Shown here: piece by piece, positions 1 to 7,603 of the stretch
Layout of the letters: every line of letters begins with the position of its first letter
Numbering within the stretch: the stretch's first letter is position 1
DNA from: Sorangium sp.
GTDB taxonomy: Bacteria > Myxococcota_A > Polyangia > Polyangiales > Polyangiaceae
Direction of reading: 5' to 3'
Length of the DNA stretch: 49,510 bases
Assembly: GCA_019695485.1 (NCBI GenBank)
Contig: JAEUAF010000412.1
Span: 1 to 49,510 of the forward strand
Notes under the pieces: generated by a model
The model's input: only the letters and a program-made list of their open reading frames with translations
Database searches by the model: none
What the model was told of the DNA's origin: nothing
Made by a program: the position numbers and the translations under genes

Positions 1-87
1 TTTTCCGCCGGAGGCTGCACCGGCCGAGGTCGCGCCGCTTTTTCCGCCAGCGGCGCGACCTCGGGCGGTGAAGCCTCCGGCGGAAAA
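1..87. repeat. Near-perfect 87-base inverted repeat (fold-back) at the window edge
   Basis: Bases 1-15 (ttttccgccggaggc) are the exact reverse complement of 73-87. Bases 26-39 (gaggtcgcgccgct) are the exact reverse complement of 49-62. The 10-base segments between the arms (16-25 and 63-72) pair at 8 of 10 positions, leaving a 9-base loop at 40-48. Read as reverse complement, the left arm encodes SGATSAGAASGGK; the right arm encodes SGATSGGEASGGK. The left arm is therefore an inverted copy of a linker repeat unit. Confidence 0.9.
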
Positions 88-729
88 GCAGCGACGGGCG
101 GCGCAGGCGGAACCGCGGGAACGGGCGCAATGGGCGGCGCGAGTGGCGCGAGCGGTAGCTGCGCGGGCTTCGTGCTCTGCGACAATTTCGAAGATGGCAA
201 CATCACCCAGAATCCGGCCTGGATTGCCACGCCCTCGGCTTTTACGGTGGTCGCGGACGGCTCGCAGGTGCTGAACCAAAAAGCGAGTTCAGAGGCCTGG
301 GCTTACGCGGGCAACGTCAGCTGGACGGACGTCACGATCAGCGCGCGCGTGAAGGTCATCGACTTCGCTGGAACGAGCACGAGCAACTGCGGCGGCCTCG
401 TGGCGCGCTTTCAGGGCAGCAGCAATCCGAACTACCAGGCAAGCCTGTGCGCGAAGGGTAGTGTCGGAATTTACAAGGACGGCGGCTTGGTCGACGAGAC
501 CAACGGCACGAAGAATCTCTCCCTCGTTGCCAACACTTGGTACGCCCTGAAGTTCAGCGTCTCGGGTGCGCCGGGTCAGGTGAAGCTCACGCTCAGCGTC
601 GACGGCACTGAAGCGATCAACATCACCGATACCGACACCAGTGCCTCCGTCGCATCGGGCTACATCGGTCTCGGTAGCAAGAAGACGTTGAACATCGAGT
701 TTGACGATATTCAGATTTCCACGCCATGA
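1..729 (+). CDS. Secreted LamG-like (concanavalin-fold) protein, 5' end cut by window
   Basis: Frame 1 is open from the first base, so the gene starts upstream; the ATG at 130 in the ORF track lies inside a Gly/Ser/Ala-rich linker (GGAGGTAGTGAMGGASGASG) and is not a real start. After the linker comes a compact domain of about 190 residues beginning SCAGFVLCDNFEDGN. It has the alternating beta-strand pattern of LamG/glucanase-like sandwich domains: W-x-DVTISARVKV, a Cys pair, ANTWYALKFSV, and a terminal IEFDDIQIS strand. Such domains in myxobacterial exported proteins usually bind or act on polysaccharides, and the linker is typical of their surface lipoproteins. I see no catalytic residues that would make it a GH16 enzyme, so binding is the safer guess. 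The N-terminal signal is outside the window. The first 87 bases are a near-perfect inverted repeat, so the first ~13 codons may not be authentic. Confidence 0.7.
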   Translation, partial: FSAGGCTGRGRAAFSASGATSGGEASGGKAATGGAGGTAGTGAMGGASGASGSCAGFVLCDNFEDGNITQNPAWIATPSAFTVVADGSQVLNQKASSEAWAYAGNVSWTDVTISARVKVIDFAGTSTSNCGGLVARFQGSSNPNYQASLCAKGSVGIYKDGGLVDETNGTKNLSLVANTWYALKFSVSGAPGQVKLTLSVDGTEAINITDTDTSASVASGYIGLGSKKTLNIEFDDIQISTP

Positions 730-943
730 CAGCGGGACCGGCGACGCTTTAAACCCTCGTGCCCGGCAAGCCAGCCCTGCACGCTGGCGCGTGCCCTTGG
801 CCTGATGCCCGGATCCTTCCAAACTCCCCATACGCTCCCTGCTCCCGCACCTTGCTGGCGCGCGGCCAATTCGACGAATCGAGGGCGCGTCCGGACCCCA
901 GCCTCGCTTGTGACCCGCCGGGCAACGCACTAACCTCGGCGCC

Positions 944-1894
944 GTGAGCACGCACGGCGCGGATCCAGAAAAGACAGTCAAAGCCGCCTTGGCGGCGAAT
1001 GCCGGCATCGCGGTGGCCAAGCTCGTGGCAGCGCTGCTCAGCGGGAGCGCCACCATGCTCGCCGAGGGCGTTCACTCGGTCGCCGATACGTCGAATCAAG
1101 CGCTGTTGCTGCTCGGCATGCGCCTGGCCGGCAAGAAGCCGAGCATTTTGCATCCGTTCGGGCGCGATAGCGAAAGCTACTTCTGGGCTTTCATCGTGTC
1201 GCTACTGCTATTCTTCTTGGGCGGCGTATTCGCGATTTGGGAAGGCGCCCACAAGTTGATGGCGGGGGGTGAACATGGCGGCTCGCTGTGGGCTCCGCTG
1301 CTCGTGCTGGGGGTTTCGCTGCTACTCGAGTCCACGAGTTTCATGGTCGCCTTGCGCGAGTTCAACAAAGGGCGGCAGGGACGCAGCGTCTTTCAGGCCC
1401 TATTTGGCGGCAAAGATCCGGTCATTCCACTGGTTTTGTTGGAGGATACCGGCGCGGTCATCGGCCTCTTGATTGCTTTCGCCTCGCTCGCCGTCAGCGC
1501 GTCGATGAAGAGCGCTGCGGCCGATGGCGTGGGGTCGATTCTGATCGGCTGTCTGCTGTGTGGCATCGGGCTACTGCTGGCGCGCGACACGCGCTCGCTC
1601 CTGATCGGCGAAGGGATTGACGAACAGGCGCGCCAAGAAGTGATGCGCGTCGCGCTCGCCACACCGGGGGTGTTGGCCGTGACGCAGCTGCTGAGCCTTC
1701 ATTTGGGCCCGGCATCCGTGCTTCTGGCGCTCAAAGTGCGCTTCCCACCGGCGGCGCCGGTATCGGAGGTTGAGCGCGTGATCGACGATTTGGAAGCGCG
1801 GATCCGTGCCGCCGAGCCGCGCATGAAGCGCATTTTCGTCGAACCAGACGGCGACTACGAAGGCGCGCGCGATCCTGAGTACGCCGGCGATTGA
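944..1894 (+). CDS. Cation diffusion facilitator (CDF) family metal transporter
   Basis: This 316-residue membrane protein starts at GTG. The N-terminal half carries the CDF signature around the second helix, ATMLAEGVHSVADTSNQALLLLG, with the His and Asp that normally form the transport-site metal ligands. Further hydrophobic stretches are WAFIVSLLLFFLGGVFAIWEG, LWAPLLVLGVSLLLES and PLVLLEDTGAVIGLLIAFASLAVSAS, and the D in LLEDTGAVIG is the second conserved acidic site. The last ~85 residues (GVLAVTQLLSLHLGPASVLLALKVRF onward) are the cytoplasmic ferredoxin-like domain. Members export Zn2+, Fe2+, Co2+ or Mn2+ against protons; the substrate cannot be read here. The gene is monocistronic and convergent with cdaR, with only 7 bases between the stop codons. 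Confidence 0.88.
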   Translation: MSTHGADPEKTVKAALAANAGIAVAKLVAALLSGSATMLAEGVHSVADTSNQALLLLGMRLAGKKPSILHPFGRDSESYFWAFIVSLLLFFLGGVFAIWEGAHKLMAGGEHGGSLWAPLLVLGVSLLLESTSFMVALREFNKGRQGRSVFQALFGGKDPVIPLVLLEDTGAVIGLLIAFASLAVSASMKSAAADGVGSILIGCLLCGIGLLLARDTRSLLIGEGIDEQARQEVMRVALATPGVLAVTQLLSLHLGPASVLLALKVRFPPAAPVSEVERVIDDLEARIRAAEPRMKRIFVEPDGDYEGARDPEYAGD

Positions 1895-1901
1895 AGCCTG
1901 T

Positions 1902-2864
1902 TTACCAGCGAACGTTGACGCTCGGCGGCTGAATTTCAGCCTCGGCGTGCATCAGCTCGACTCGCAGCTTGACGATGGCCGAGCCGTGACGCTGCTCTTT
2001 CAAGTCGAGCCCAGGGACCTGGCTGAGGTCAGCGCGGGGCACGACTTGCTCGGCCTTGAGTGCGTGCACGACTTCGGGTGAGCCGAACACGACCACGTCC
2101 ACCGCGCGTGGCGCGCTGCTCCCCGCCGGGACACCGCTGATCTCGACCGGGCGATTGTCGAAGCGCGCTTCGGCGAGTCGCCGCGCAACGGTCACCGAGA
2201 CCGTCACCGAGCTTGGCCCGATGAAGCGCACGCGGGCAGGCGGCGCGTCGAGTGCGATGTGTCGCCGATGAACGCCCTCGCTCAGGCCGGAGACGTCGAA
2301 GGGCGCCAGCCGCGCCGACTGCATGACCTCCACCAGGCTGCGCGGCCCTCGCGCGGTGAGCTGCGCAGGGTCCGGATCGGGCTCGCCTTTCACCACGAAG
2401 CCGGCCGCAGGCTGCCCTGAGACTGATGCTTGCACCGGAATTTGGCGCGCGACTACGTCTTCCCAGTCGAGATCGATGCTGGGGGGATCGATGATGCTAA
2501 CTTTCGTGTCCGGCGGAAGCTGAAAGCGTCGATCTTCGAAGATGATCTGCTCGCGATTGCCGCTGCGCAGGTCGATTTCGATGGGGGGCACGCCTTCTTG
2601 TGCCAACTTGTCGAGCGCGCGCGCCGGGCCGCGGAGCGTCAAATGAATGCTGGCCGGGATTTGCGTCATGAGCTCGCGATCCGAACCCTCGGCGGGGGGT
2701 CGTAAGACGACCGGTACCGGCAAGGTGCGCAGTTGCTCGTCCTGCTGGCCGTAAAGGAACGCGAACAACGCTACGGCGAAGCCCATCGAAATGGCCTTGA
2801 GCCCCACGTTTTCGCTGACGGACTCCTTGGCGAACGTCAATAGCCAGGCGAGGAGGCGCGTCAT
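1902..2864 (-). CDS. cdaR: YbbR-domain protein, CdaA regulator
   Basis: This 320-residue protein has one N-terminal membrane anchor (VGLKAISMGFAVALFAFLYGQ) followed by tandem YbbR repeats outside the membrane. The repeats are recognisable from their strand pattern and the recurring IHLTLRGPARAL and QLTARGPRSLVE elements. YbbR/CdaR proteins bind the membrane diadenylate cyclase CdaA and modulate c-di-AMP synthesis. The start ATG overlaps the cdaA stop by 4 bases (ATGA), so the two are probably translationally coupled, as expected of a stoichiometric partner. In many bacteria glmM follows next; here the operon ends at a convergent CDF gene and no glmM is present. Confidence 0.9.
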   Translation of the reverse strand: MTRLLAWLLTFAKESVSENVGLKAISMGFAVALFAFLYGQQDEQLRTLPVPVVLRPPAEGSDRELMTQIPASIHLTLRGPARALDKLAQEGVPPIEIDLRSGNREQIIFEDRRFQLPPDTKVSIIDPPSIDLDWEDVVARQIPVQASVSGQPAAGFVVKGEPDPDPAQLTARGPRSLVEVMQSARLAPFDVSGLSEGVHRRHIALDAPPARVRFIGPSSVTVSVTVARRLAEARFDNRPVEISGVPAGSSAPRAVDVVVFGSPEVVHALKAEQVVPRADLSQVPGLDLKEQRHGSAIVKLRVELMHAEAEIQPPSVNVRW

Positions 2865-3982
2865 TCATCGCTCCGCGACTTACGGTCGGGGATGATCTCC
2901 ACTTCCAAAGTCTCCGCACGCGGTGCCACGCGCGGGCCGACAGGGGTGCGCAGCGGCGTCGCCGGGCCGGGCATTACCGACGGGGTTTGACGCAAGGGGG
3001 GCGGGGGTTCGCTGCGAGTGCGAATCGGCGCAGTTCCTTCGGAGGAATCCGCCACCAAGCTGATGCGCGGGTGATCCAGGTCCGGATCGCTGTGGCGCCC
3101 GGACTTGGCGGGTTCGGGCGTGCGCACGCTTTCAGGCGGCACTTCGCGCGGGACCTCGCGTTTCGGCGCCACCTTGCGGGTCTTCTTGCGGACGCGTGGG
3201 CTGAAGATGGCCTCGAGCATGGTCTTGAGCTTGGGACCGTCGAGGTTCGAGGCGATGTTGCCGTTGAAGCAGAAGCTTATCGTGCCTCGCTCTTCGCTGA
3301 CGATCACGACCACCGCGTCGGTCTCCTCGGTGATGCCGAGCGCTGCGCGGTGTCGCGAGCCGAAGCTGTCGTCTACCACGCGCCCTTCGGGCATGGGGAA
3401 GAAGACGCCGGCCTTCGCGATGCGATAGTTCCGGATGATGATCGCGCCGTCGTGGAGCTTGTTGACGGCTTCCGGAACGCAGAGCGAGACCAGGAGCTCG
3501 GCCGTGACTTGCGCGTCGACGAGGTGGCCTTTGTGCACACCGACGAACTCGTCCAGATTCGCGTCTTGTTCGAAGGCGATTAGGGCACCGATGCGGTGTC
3601 GTGCGAGATCGGTGGCCGCGTCGACGACCTCGTCGATGACTTGCGATTCCTGCCAACGCACCAAGTGGCCGAACCAAGCTCGACTGCCGACGCGTTGTAA
3701 GCCGCGCCGGATGTCGTTTTGGAACACCACGACGATGATGAGGATCATGCTGGGCAGCAGCGCGCTCAGGATCGTCAGCATGGTGACGAGGGCGAGCACC
3801 CGCGCCACGGCATAAATCAAAAGGATGACCCCGAGGCCCATGCCGATTTGCATGGCGCGGGTGCCGCGCAGCACGAGCAGCGCGCGATAGATGAGGTAGT
3901 AGACGAGGAAGATGTCGAGGGCGTCGCGCGCCAGCTGCAGCAGCGTTCGCTCCTCGATGTAGGTGCGCAGGACGTCAAGCAT
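2861..3982 (-). CDS. cdaA: Membrane diadenylate cyclase (c-di-AMP synthase), CdaA type
   Basis: The product converts two ATP into c-di-AMP at the inner membrane. Three hydrophobic helices come first (LDIFLVYYLIYRALLVL, IGMGLGVILLIYAVARVLALV, ILSALLPSMILIIVVVF), then the DAC domain with both active-site motifs, DGA in KLHDGAIIIRN and RHR in FGSRHRAALGITEETDAVVVIVSEE. About 110 C-terminal residues form a charged, Pro-rich tail not found in short CdaA proteins such as those of Firmicutes. I place the start at 3982 (MLDVLRTYIEE) rather than the track's 4009, because GGAGAGG lies 9 bases upstream and the ATG overlaps the folP stop by 8 bases, as in coupled operons. Start at 3982 gives 373 residues. 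Confidence 0.92.
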   Translation of the reverse strand: MLDVLRTYIEERTLLQLARDALDIFLVYYLIYRALLVLRGTRAMQIGMGLGVILLIYAVARVLALVTMLTILSALLPSMILIIVVVFQNDIRRGLQRVGSRAWFGHLVRWQESQVIDEVVDAATDLARHRIGALIAFEQDANLDEFVGVHKGHLVDAQVTAELLVSLCVPEAVNKLHDGAIIIRNYRIAKAGVFFPMPEGRVVDDSFGSRHRAALGITEETDAVVVIVSEERGTISFCFNGNIASNLDGPKLKTMLEAIFSPRVRKKTRKVAPKREVPREVPPESVRTPEPAKSGRHSDPDLDHPRISLVADSSEGTAPIRTRSEPPPPLRQTPSVMPGPATPLRTPVGPRVAPRAETLEVEIIPDRKSRSDE

Positions 3983-4883
3983 GTGCGCCTGCCTCTCCCA
4001 GGCCAACACGGATGCCGCGTGCCACTGCCAGGGCCTGTCTCATCTCTCGCACATCGTGAACGCGCAACACGCGCGCTCCGCTCTCGACCGCCAAGAGCGC
4101 GGCCGCGATGGATCCCCCAAGACGCTCGCTCGCCGGCGCTGGATCGACGGCGCTCATGAAGCTTTTCCGGCTCGCGCCGAGCACGACGGGCACACCTTCG
4201 CCCGCCAGCCGTTCGAGCCCTCGTAATAGGGCGAACGACTGGCGCGCGTTTTTGGCGAAGCCAATCCCGGGATCGAGCCAGACTCGCTCGCGCGGCATGC
4301 CTTCACGCTCGGCGCGAGCGCGCGCCGCCCGCCATTCCTCGAGGACCTCGCCGACGACATCCACGTAGGCGTCATCGGCATACTCGGAGAAACCGGACAT
4401 CCGCTGCATCGAGCCGCGCGAGTGCATTACGATCAGCGTCGCGCCGTGGCGTGCGCAGACGCGCGCGAGCTCAGCGTCGGCGAGGCAAGAGATGTCGTTG
4501 ATGATGGTTGCGCCGAGCGTGAGCACATGGTCGGCGACCACGGCGTCGGTCGTGTCGACGGAGACCAGGGCGCCCAGATGGAGCGCGTGCTTGAGCGCGG
4601 GCTCGATGCGCGCGATTTGCTCGGCGCTCGCCACCGGCGCGGCGCCAGGGCGCGACGATTCGCCGCCGATATCCAGAATGTCTGCGCCGTCGGCGAGCAT
4701 CGATTCGACGCGCGCCAGGGCGCTCGCGGGATCCGCGTAGCGCCCGCCATCGTAAAAGGAATCGGGCGTGACGTTGAGCACGCCCATCAGCGCCGCGCCA
4801 CGCGTCGCGATGCCTTGCCCTAGGCGTGTCGAGAGAGCGCCCACCACACTTCGGTAGCAAGTGACTCCCGCCCGCGCAAGCAC
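3975..4883 (-). CDS. folP: Dihydropteroate synthase
   Basis: This 302-residue TIM-barrel enzyme of folate synthesis joins 4-aminobenzoate to hydroxymethyl-dihydropterin diphosphate. Diagnostic motifs are MGVLNVTPDSFYDGG (pterin/pABA loop), ADILDIGGESSRPGA, TIINDISCL, VWLDPGIGFAKNARQSFALLRGL and the C-terminal LRVHDVREMRQAL. The order folP-cdaA-cdaR is a widespread conserved cluster. The ORF begins at a GTG without a clear Shine-Dalgarno, so a start a few codons downstream cannot be excluded; the catalytic core from GALSTRLGQ onward is complete. Roughly 115 bases separate it from the divergently functioning but same-strand bufC stop. Confidence 0.95.
   Translation of the reverse strand: MLARAGVTCYRSVVGALSTRLGQGIATRGAALMGVLNVTPDSFYDGGRYADPASALARVESMLADGADILDIGGESSRPGAAPVASAEQIARIEPALKHALHLGALVSVDTTDAVVADHVLTLGATIINDISCLADAELARVCARHGATLIVMHSRGSMQRMSGFSEYADDAYVDVVGEVLEEWRAARARAEREGMPRERVWLDPGIGFAKNARQSFALLRGLERLAGEGVPVVLGASRKSFMSAVDPAPASERLGGSIAAALLAVESGARVLRVHDVREMRQALAVARGIRVGLGEAGAHA
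3992..3998 (-). promoter_or_regulatory. Shine-Dalgarno site deciding the cdaA start
   Basis: On the minus strand GGAGAGG lies 9 bases before the ATG at 3982, inside the end of folP. It supports the shorter CdaA (MLDVLRT...) over the ORF-track start nine codons upstream. Confidence 0.6.
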
Positions 4884-4998
4884 AAATGGCCCGATTTTTC
4901 AGCTGTTCCGCGGCGCAGGCTGGCGCTGGCGGTGTCGGCTTCGCGCGCTCTCGACGCGCATCACGGCCTTTGCGAACCCGGCACGCGCGAGCTCGAAT

Positions 4999-5814
4999 TC
5001 ACTGAACCTCGAGGCCCGTGATCCATTTCCGTTGCACCCACGTGGCGAGCCATTCACCCACCCGTTCGCCGACCAGGACTGTGGCCTCGGCGCCCAGTGC
5101 GCATGCGCTTTCGCAGGCTGCTTCGAGGGAAAGGCCCTCGGAAAATCCTTCGAGCAATCTGAACGCCACGGGATCCAGGTACTCATGAAGAATCGCGAGC
5201 TCGGCGCGGAAAACTACCAAATTCGACGGGGCACGCTGGGGCAGCGGGACCTCGTCATCACCGGCCAACAAGATGCGCTTTCTAAGGTCTACGACTGGAT
5301 AGGCGAGCCGCAGCAGGCGGAGCCCGGATTGGAGGCGTAGCCGAGCTCGCTCAAGGCCGTCCTCGCCGAAATGGGCCAGTTCGTCCGGCGTCAGCGCGCG
5401 CGGATCTTCTGCGTCGAAGACATCTGCGTACACCCACTCGAGGCGCGCCATGTCCGACACGAGTTCGTGCTGCTCGATCCAGCGGCAGTCCGCGACGAAC
5501 CGAGGCAGCTTGTCTCCCAGATCCCGCAGCGTAAAGCTGGTCGGAGGATGTGCGCCCAGATATTCCTCGACCAGCCGCTCCCAGCCTGATTGGCCGAGAA
5601 TTCCGCCCACCCCTGGGAAATCCTCGACCAGGGCTTGGGTGTGGCGCAGCCAAAATTGTTCTCGATAGATTTCGAGCTGCTCCACTGGGGACAGGCGGTC
5701 GTTGCCAGCGAGGTGTTGCTCGGCGAACGCCGTAGCAACGGAATCGCGCGTCAAGCTCCGCCGGTACAGCAGCTTTTCGGCGAGTTCAGCTTGCAACTCA
5801 CTGAGCTCCGTCAT
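4999..5814 (-). CDS. bufC: HvfC/BufC-type partner protein of an MNIO enzyme (DUF2063)
   Basis: This 271-residue protein has the N-terminal HvfC/BufC domain (old name DUF2063, putative DNA-binding). Characteristic motifs are LSPVEQLEIYREQFWLRHTQALVEDFPGVGGILG and LVEEYLGAHPPTSFTLRDLGDKLPRFV. The family is almost always encoded beside DUF692/MNIO oxidases and is thought to present the RiPP precursor to the enzyme, much like a RiPP recognition element; it is not known to bind DNA. The start codon overlaps the bufB stop (ATGA), implying coupled translation in the order bufA-bufB-bufC. The C-terminal half is less conserved and I recognise no motif in it. Confidence 0.88.
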   Translation of the reverse strand: MTELSELQAELAEKLLYRRSLTRDSVATAFAEQHLAGNDRLSPVEQLEIYREQFWLRHTQALVEDFPGVGGILGQSGWERLVEEYLGAHPPTSFTLRDLGDKLPRFVADCRWIEQHELVSDMARLEWVYADVFDAEDPRALTPDELAHFGEDGLERARLRLQSGLRLLRLAYPVVDLRKRILLAGDDEVPLPQRAPSNLVVFRAELAILHEYLDPVAFRLLEGFSEGLSLEAACESACALGAEATVLVGERVGEWLATWVQRKWITGLEVQ

Positions 5815-6878
5815 TCAGAGGCCAGGGGAGTTTCAGCAGTCAGAATTTCGCGCGGCCCGCCCTGCTGCCAGCCGGGACGCTCCGTGCAGGACACGCGGCG
5901 TGCCTCGGCGAGCGCTTCTCGAATTGCCGTTTCGTCGACGGAAGTGGCGCCCCGGGCCCGCGCCTCGAGGGCTCGTTGCCGTTCGCTGCGAGCGCGTTCG
6001 CCTTCGGCGTGAAGCACCTCGAAGGGAGGAATTTCATCATCCCATTCGATGAGCGTTGGCACGCTGCCCGCGTGCTCGATCGTGAGCCGGTAGAGCGCCC
6101 AGACTGGCTCGGTAACGTGGCCGCGGTGGGTATCGATGATGTATTTTCCGAAGTTCGTGTGGGATGCGAGGTGGATCTGAAGAATCCGCTCGTGGGGAAT
6201 CTGCTTCACGAACGCCACGGGGTCGAAGCCGTGGTTGTAGGCTGAGACGTAAACATTGTTCACGTCGAACAAAATTCCTATCTGCGCGCGCTCGGCGATC
6301 TCAGCGACGAATTCCCACTCGGACAAAGTGCTGCCTCGGTAGGTGAGGTAGCTCGAGGTATTTTCCAGCGCGAAAGGCAGCTCCAGAAAGTCTTGAACCT
6401 GGCGCGCCCGTTCCACCACGCGCGAGATTGCCTGCCGCGTGTAAGGGAGCGGCAGCAGGTCGTGGAGGTGGGCACCCCCTGCTCCACACCAACAGAAGTG
6501 GTCGCTGACCCAGGGCGTTCGAGTTTCTCGCGTCAGGGCCCTGAGGCGCCGCAAGTAGTCGACATCCAGGGCCTCGGGTCCCCCGATGTTGAGCGACACC
6601 CCATGCTGCACCACTCTGTACGACTCAAGGACGCGCCCGAGGTGGTAGCGAGGCCTACCTCCGGGCACCATGAAGTTTTCGCTGATGATCTCGAAGAAAT
6701 CGACTGCCGGCCGCTCTTTGAGAATATGCGAATAGTGCGGCACGCGCAGCCCCAGGCCGATGCCCAAATCCGTGCCCCGGGTCGAGTTTGATGCGGGGAG
6801 GGTCGAGTTTCGAGGCAAGGCGGCGATCCCGGAAAGATGCGGCGTCAGCAGTGTGCATCGCCAGCGGCAAAGTCCCAA
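5811..6878 (-). CDS. bufB: Multinuclear non-heme iron oxidase (MNIO, DUF692), BufB type
   Basis: This DUF692 TIM-barrel enzyme is complete from about residue 38 (LGIGLGLRVPHYSHIL). Putative iron ligands sit in VSDHFCW, ALENTSSY, DVNNVYVSAYNHG, QIHLASH, DTHRGHV and LIEWDDEIP, all present. In characterised members (bufferin and methanobactin-related enzymes) the reaction oxidises Cys residues of a peptide into thiooxazole or oxazolone/thioamide groups that bind copper. The adjacent Cys-rich bufA gene is the obvious substrate. The track start is a TTG with a 37-residue prefix unlike the family; a TTG nearer the barrel (for example just before GIGLGLR) is equally possible, so the N-terminus is unresolved. 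The stop overlaps bufC by 4 bases. Confidence 0.9.
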   Translation of the reverse strand: MGLCRWRCTLLTPHLSGIAALPRNSTLPASNSTRGTDLGIGLGLRVPHYSHILKERPAVDFFEIISENFMVPGGRPRYHLGRVLESYRVVQHGVSLNIGGPEALDVDYLRRLRALTRETRTPWVSDHFCWCGAGGAHLHDLLPLPYTRQAISRVVERARQVQDFLELPFALENTSSYLTYRGSTLSEWEFVAEIAERAQIGILFDVNNVYVSAYNHGFDPVAFVKQIPHERILQIHLASHTNFGKYIIDTHRGHVTEPVWALYRLTIEHAGSVPTLIEWDDEIPPFEVLHAEGERARSERQRALEARARGATSVDETAIREALAEARRVSCTERPGWQQGGPREILTAETPLASE

Positions 6879-6996
6879 GCCCGTGCCCGCGATGGAAGCC
6901 GATGACTGCTGCCTTTTCAGGCCATGGCCACCGGCGCGCCTACGGGCACGGGCGCTGAAGGGTCAGCGCTTCAACTCGAGCGCTTCCTGGTGACCA

Positions 6997-7323
6997 CTAC
7001 TTCGGACAGTGGGCGTTGCAGCCGCCTTTGCCCTTGCAGGAGTTCTGGCCTTTGCAGCCGTTGTCAGCGGTCTTGCAGTCGCCTTTGCCCTTGCACTCGT
7101 TCTGCCCCTTGCAGCAGGACTTGCCTTCGGCCGCAGCCGCGGCCGGGTCCGCTTTGGCATCCGCCGCCGGAGCGGCGGCGTCGCCCGCCGGTGCCGGCGC
7201 AGCTGCCGCGGGCGCCGCGGGGGACTCGGCTGGAGGCGTGCTGCCGCCGCAACCCGAGAGAGCTCCCAACATCAGGCCAGCGCTAGCGGCCGCCAACATC
7301 GACTTCGAAAAATGGATCGCCAT
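6997..7323 (-). CDS. bufA: Cys-rich bufferin-like RiPP precursor with lipoprotein signal
   Basis: This 108-residue precursor has three parts. The first is a signal (MAIHFSKSMLAAASAGLMLGALSGC) whose LSGC fits a lipobox. The second is an Ala/Pro/Asp low-complexity spacer (about residues 28-65). The third is a Cys-rich core with eight Cys in two near-repeats, CKGQNECKGKGDCKTADNG and CKGQNSCKGKGGCNAHC. The CKGxNxCKGxGxC pattern resembles the BufA2-type copper metallophores made by MNIO/HvfC operons, and bufB-bufC lie directly downstream on the same strand (118 bases away). By analogy, the core Cys would be oxidised in the cytoplasm and the peptide exported. Known bufferins are periplasmic; a lipid anchor would instead tether the metallophore to a membrane. 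AGGAGA sits 4 bases before the ATG. Confidence 0.82.
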   Translation of the reverse strand: MAIHFSKSMLAAASAGLMLGALSGCGGSTPPAESPAAPAAAAPAPAGDAAAPAADAKADPAAAAAEGKSCCKGQNECKGKGDCKTADNGCKGQNSCKGKGGCNAHCPK

Positions 7324-7327
7324 GTCT

Positions 7328-7333
7328 TCTCCT
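7328..7333 (-). promoter_or_regulatory. Shine-Dalgarno site of bufA
   Basis: AGGAGA on the minus strand, 4 bases before the ATG at 7323. It is one of the best ribosome-binding sites in the window and fits a highly translated small precursor. Confidence 0.6.
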
Positions 7334-7405
7334 GTTTCCCTTCGTTTTCGCGAATCACGGACGTGGGCCTCCGCGCCTTACGACGCGGATGCGGGATGGT
7401 TTCTC

Positions 7406-7442
7406 GCCGTGTGAACGCGCCCTTCGCTGGGCGTCACACGGC
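7406..7442. promoter_or_regulatory. Interrupted hairpin in the bufA/pepP divergent intergenic region
   Basis: GCCGTGTGA (7406-7414) pairs exactly with TCACACGGC (7434-7442). Inside it CGCCC (7418-7422) pairs with GGGCG (7429-7433), leaving a 3-base bulge and a 6-base loop. It lies about 85 bases before the bufA ATG and 160 bases before pepP, in the only untranslated DNA between two divergent genes. It could be a leader hairpin of bufA mRNA, a regulator site, or a structural element; there is no U-tract to call it a terminator. Confidence 0.4.
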
Positions 7443-7603
7443 TCGACGGCCGTTCCCGGCAGCCCTTTCCTGCCAGTCTATCTGCTACGATGCTTTGGGC
7501 GAAAGTTTCGGCTCACGCTAGTGCTCGTTTTGAGTACGATCCGCGTCCGCTCTCGGATCGGATCTCACTCCCTGAGTTGCCTCCCACTCCTTGAGGCGCC
7601 CCC

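Noticed and set aside
7410-7438. TGTGA/TCACA half-sites as a CRP-type operator
   Set aside because: The half-sites are 19 bases apart instead of 6; they are better explained as a hairpin stem.
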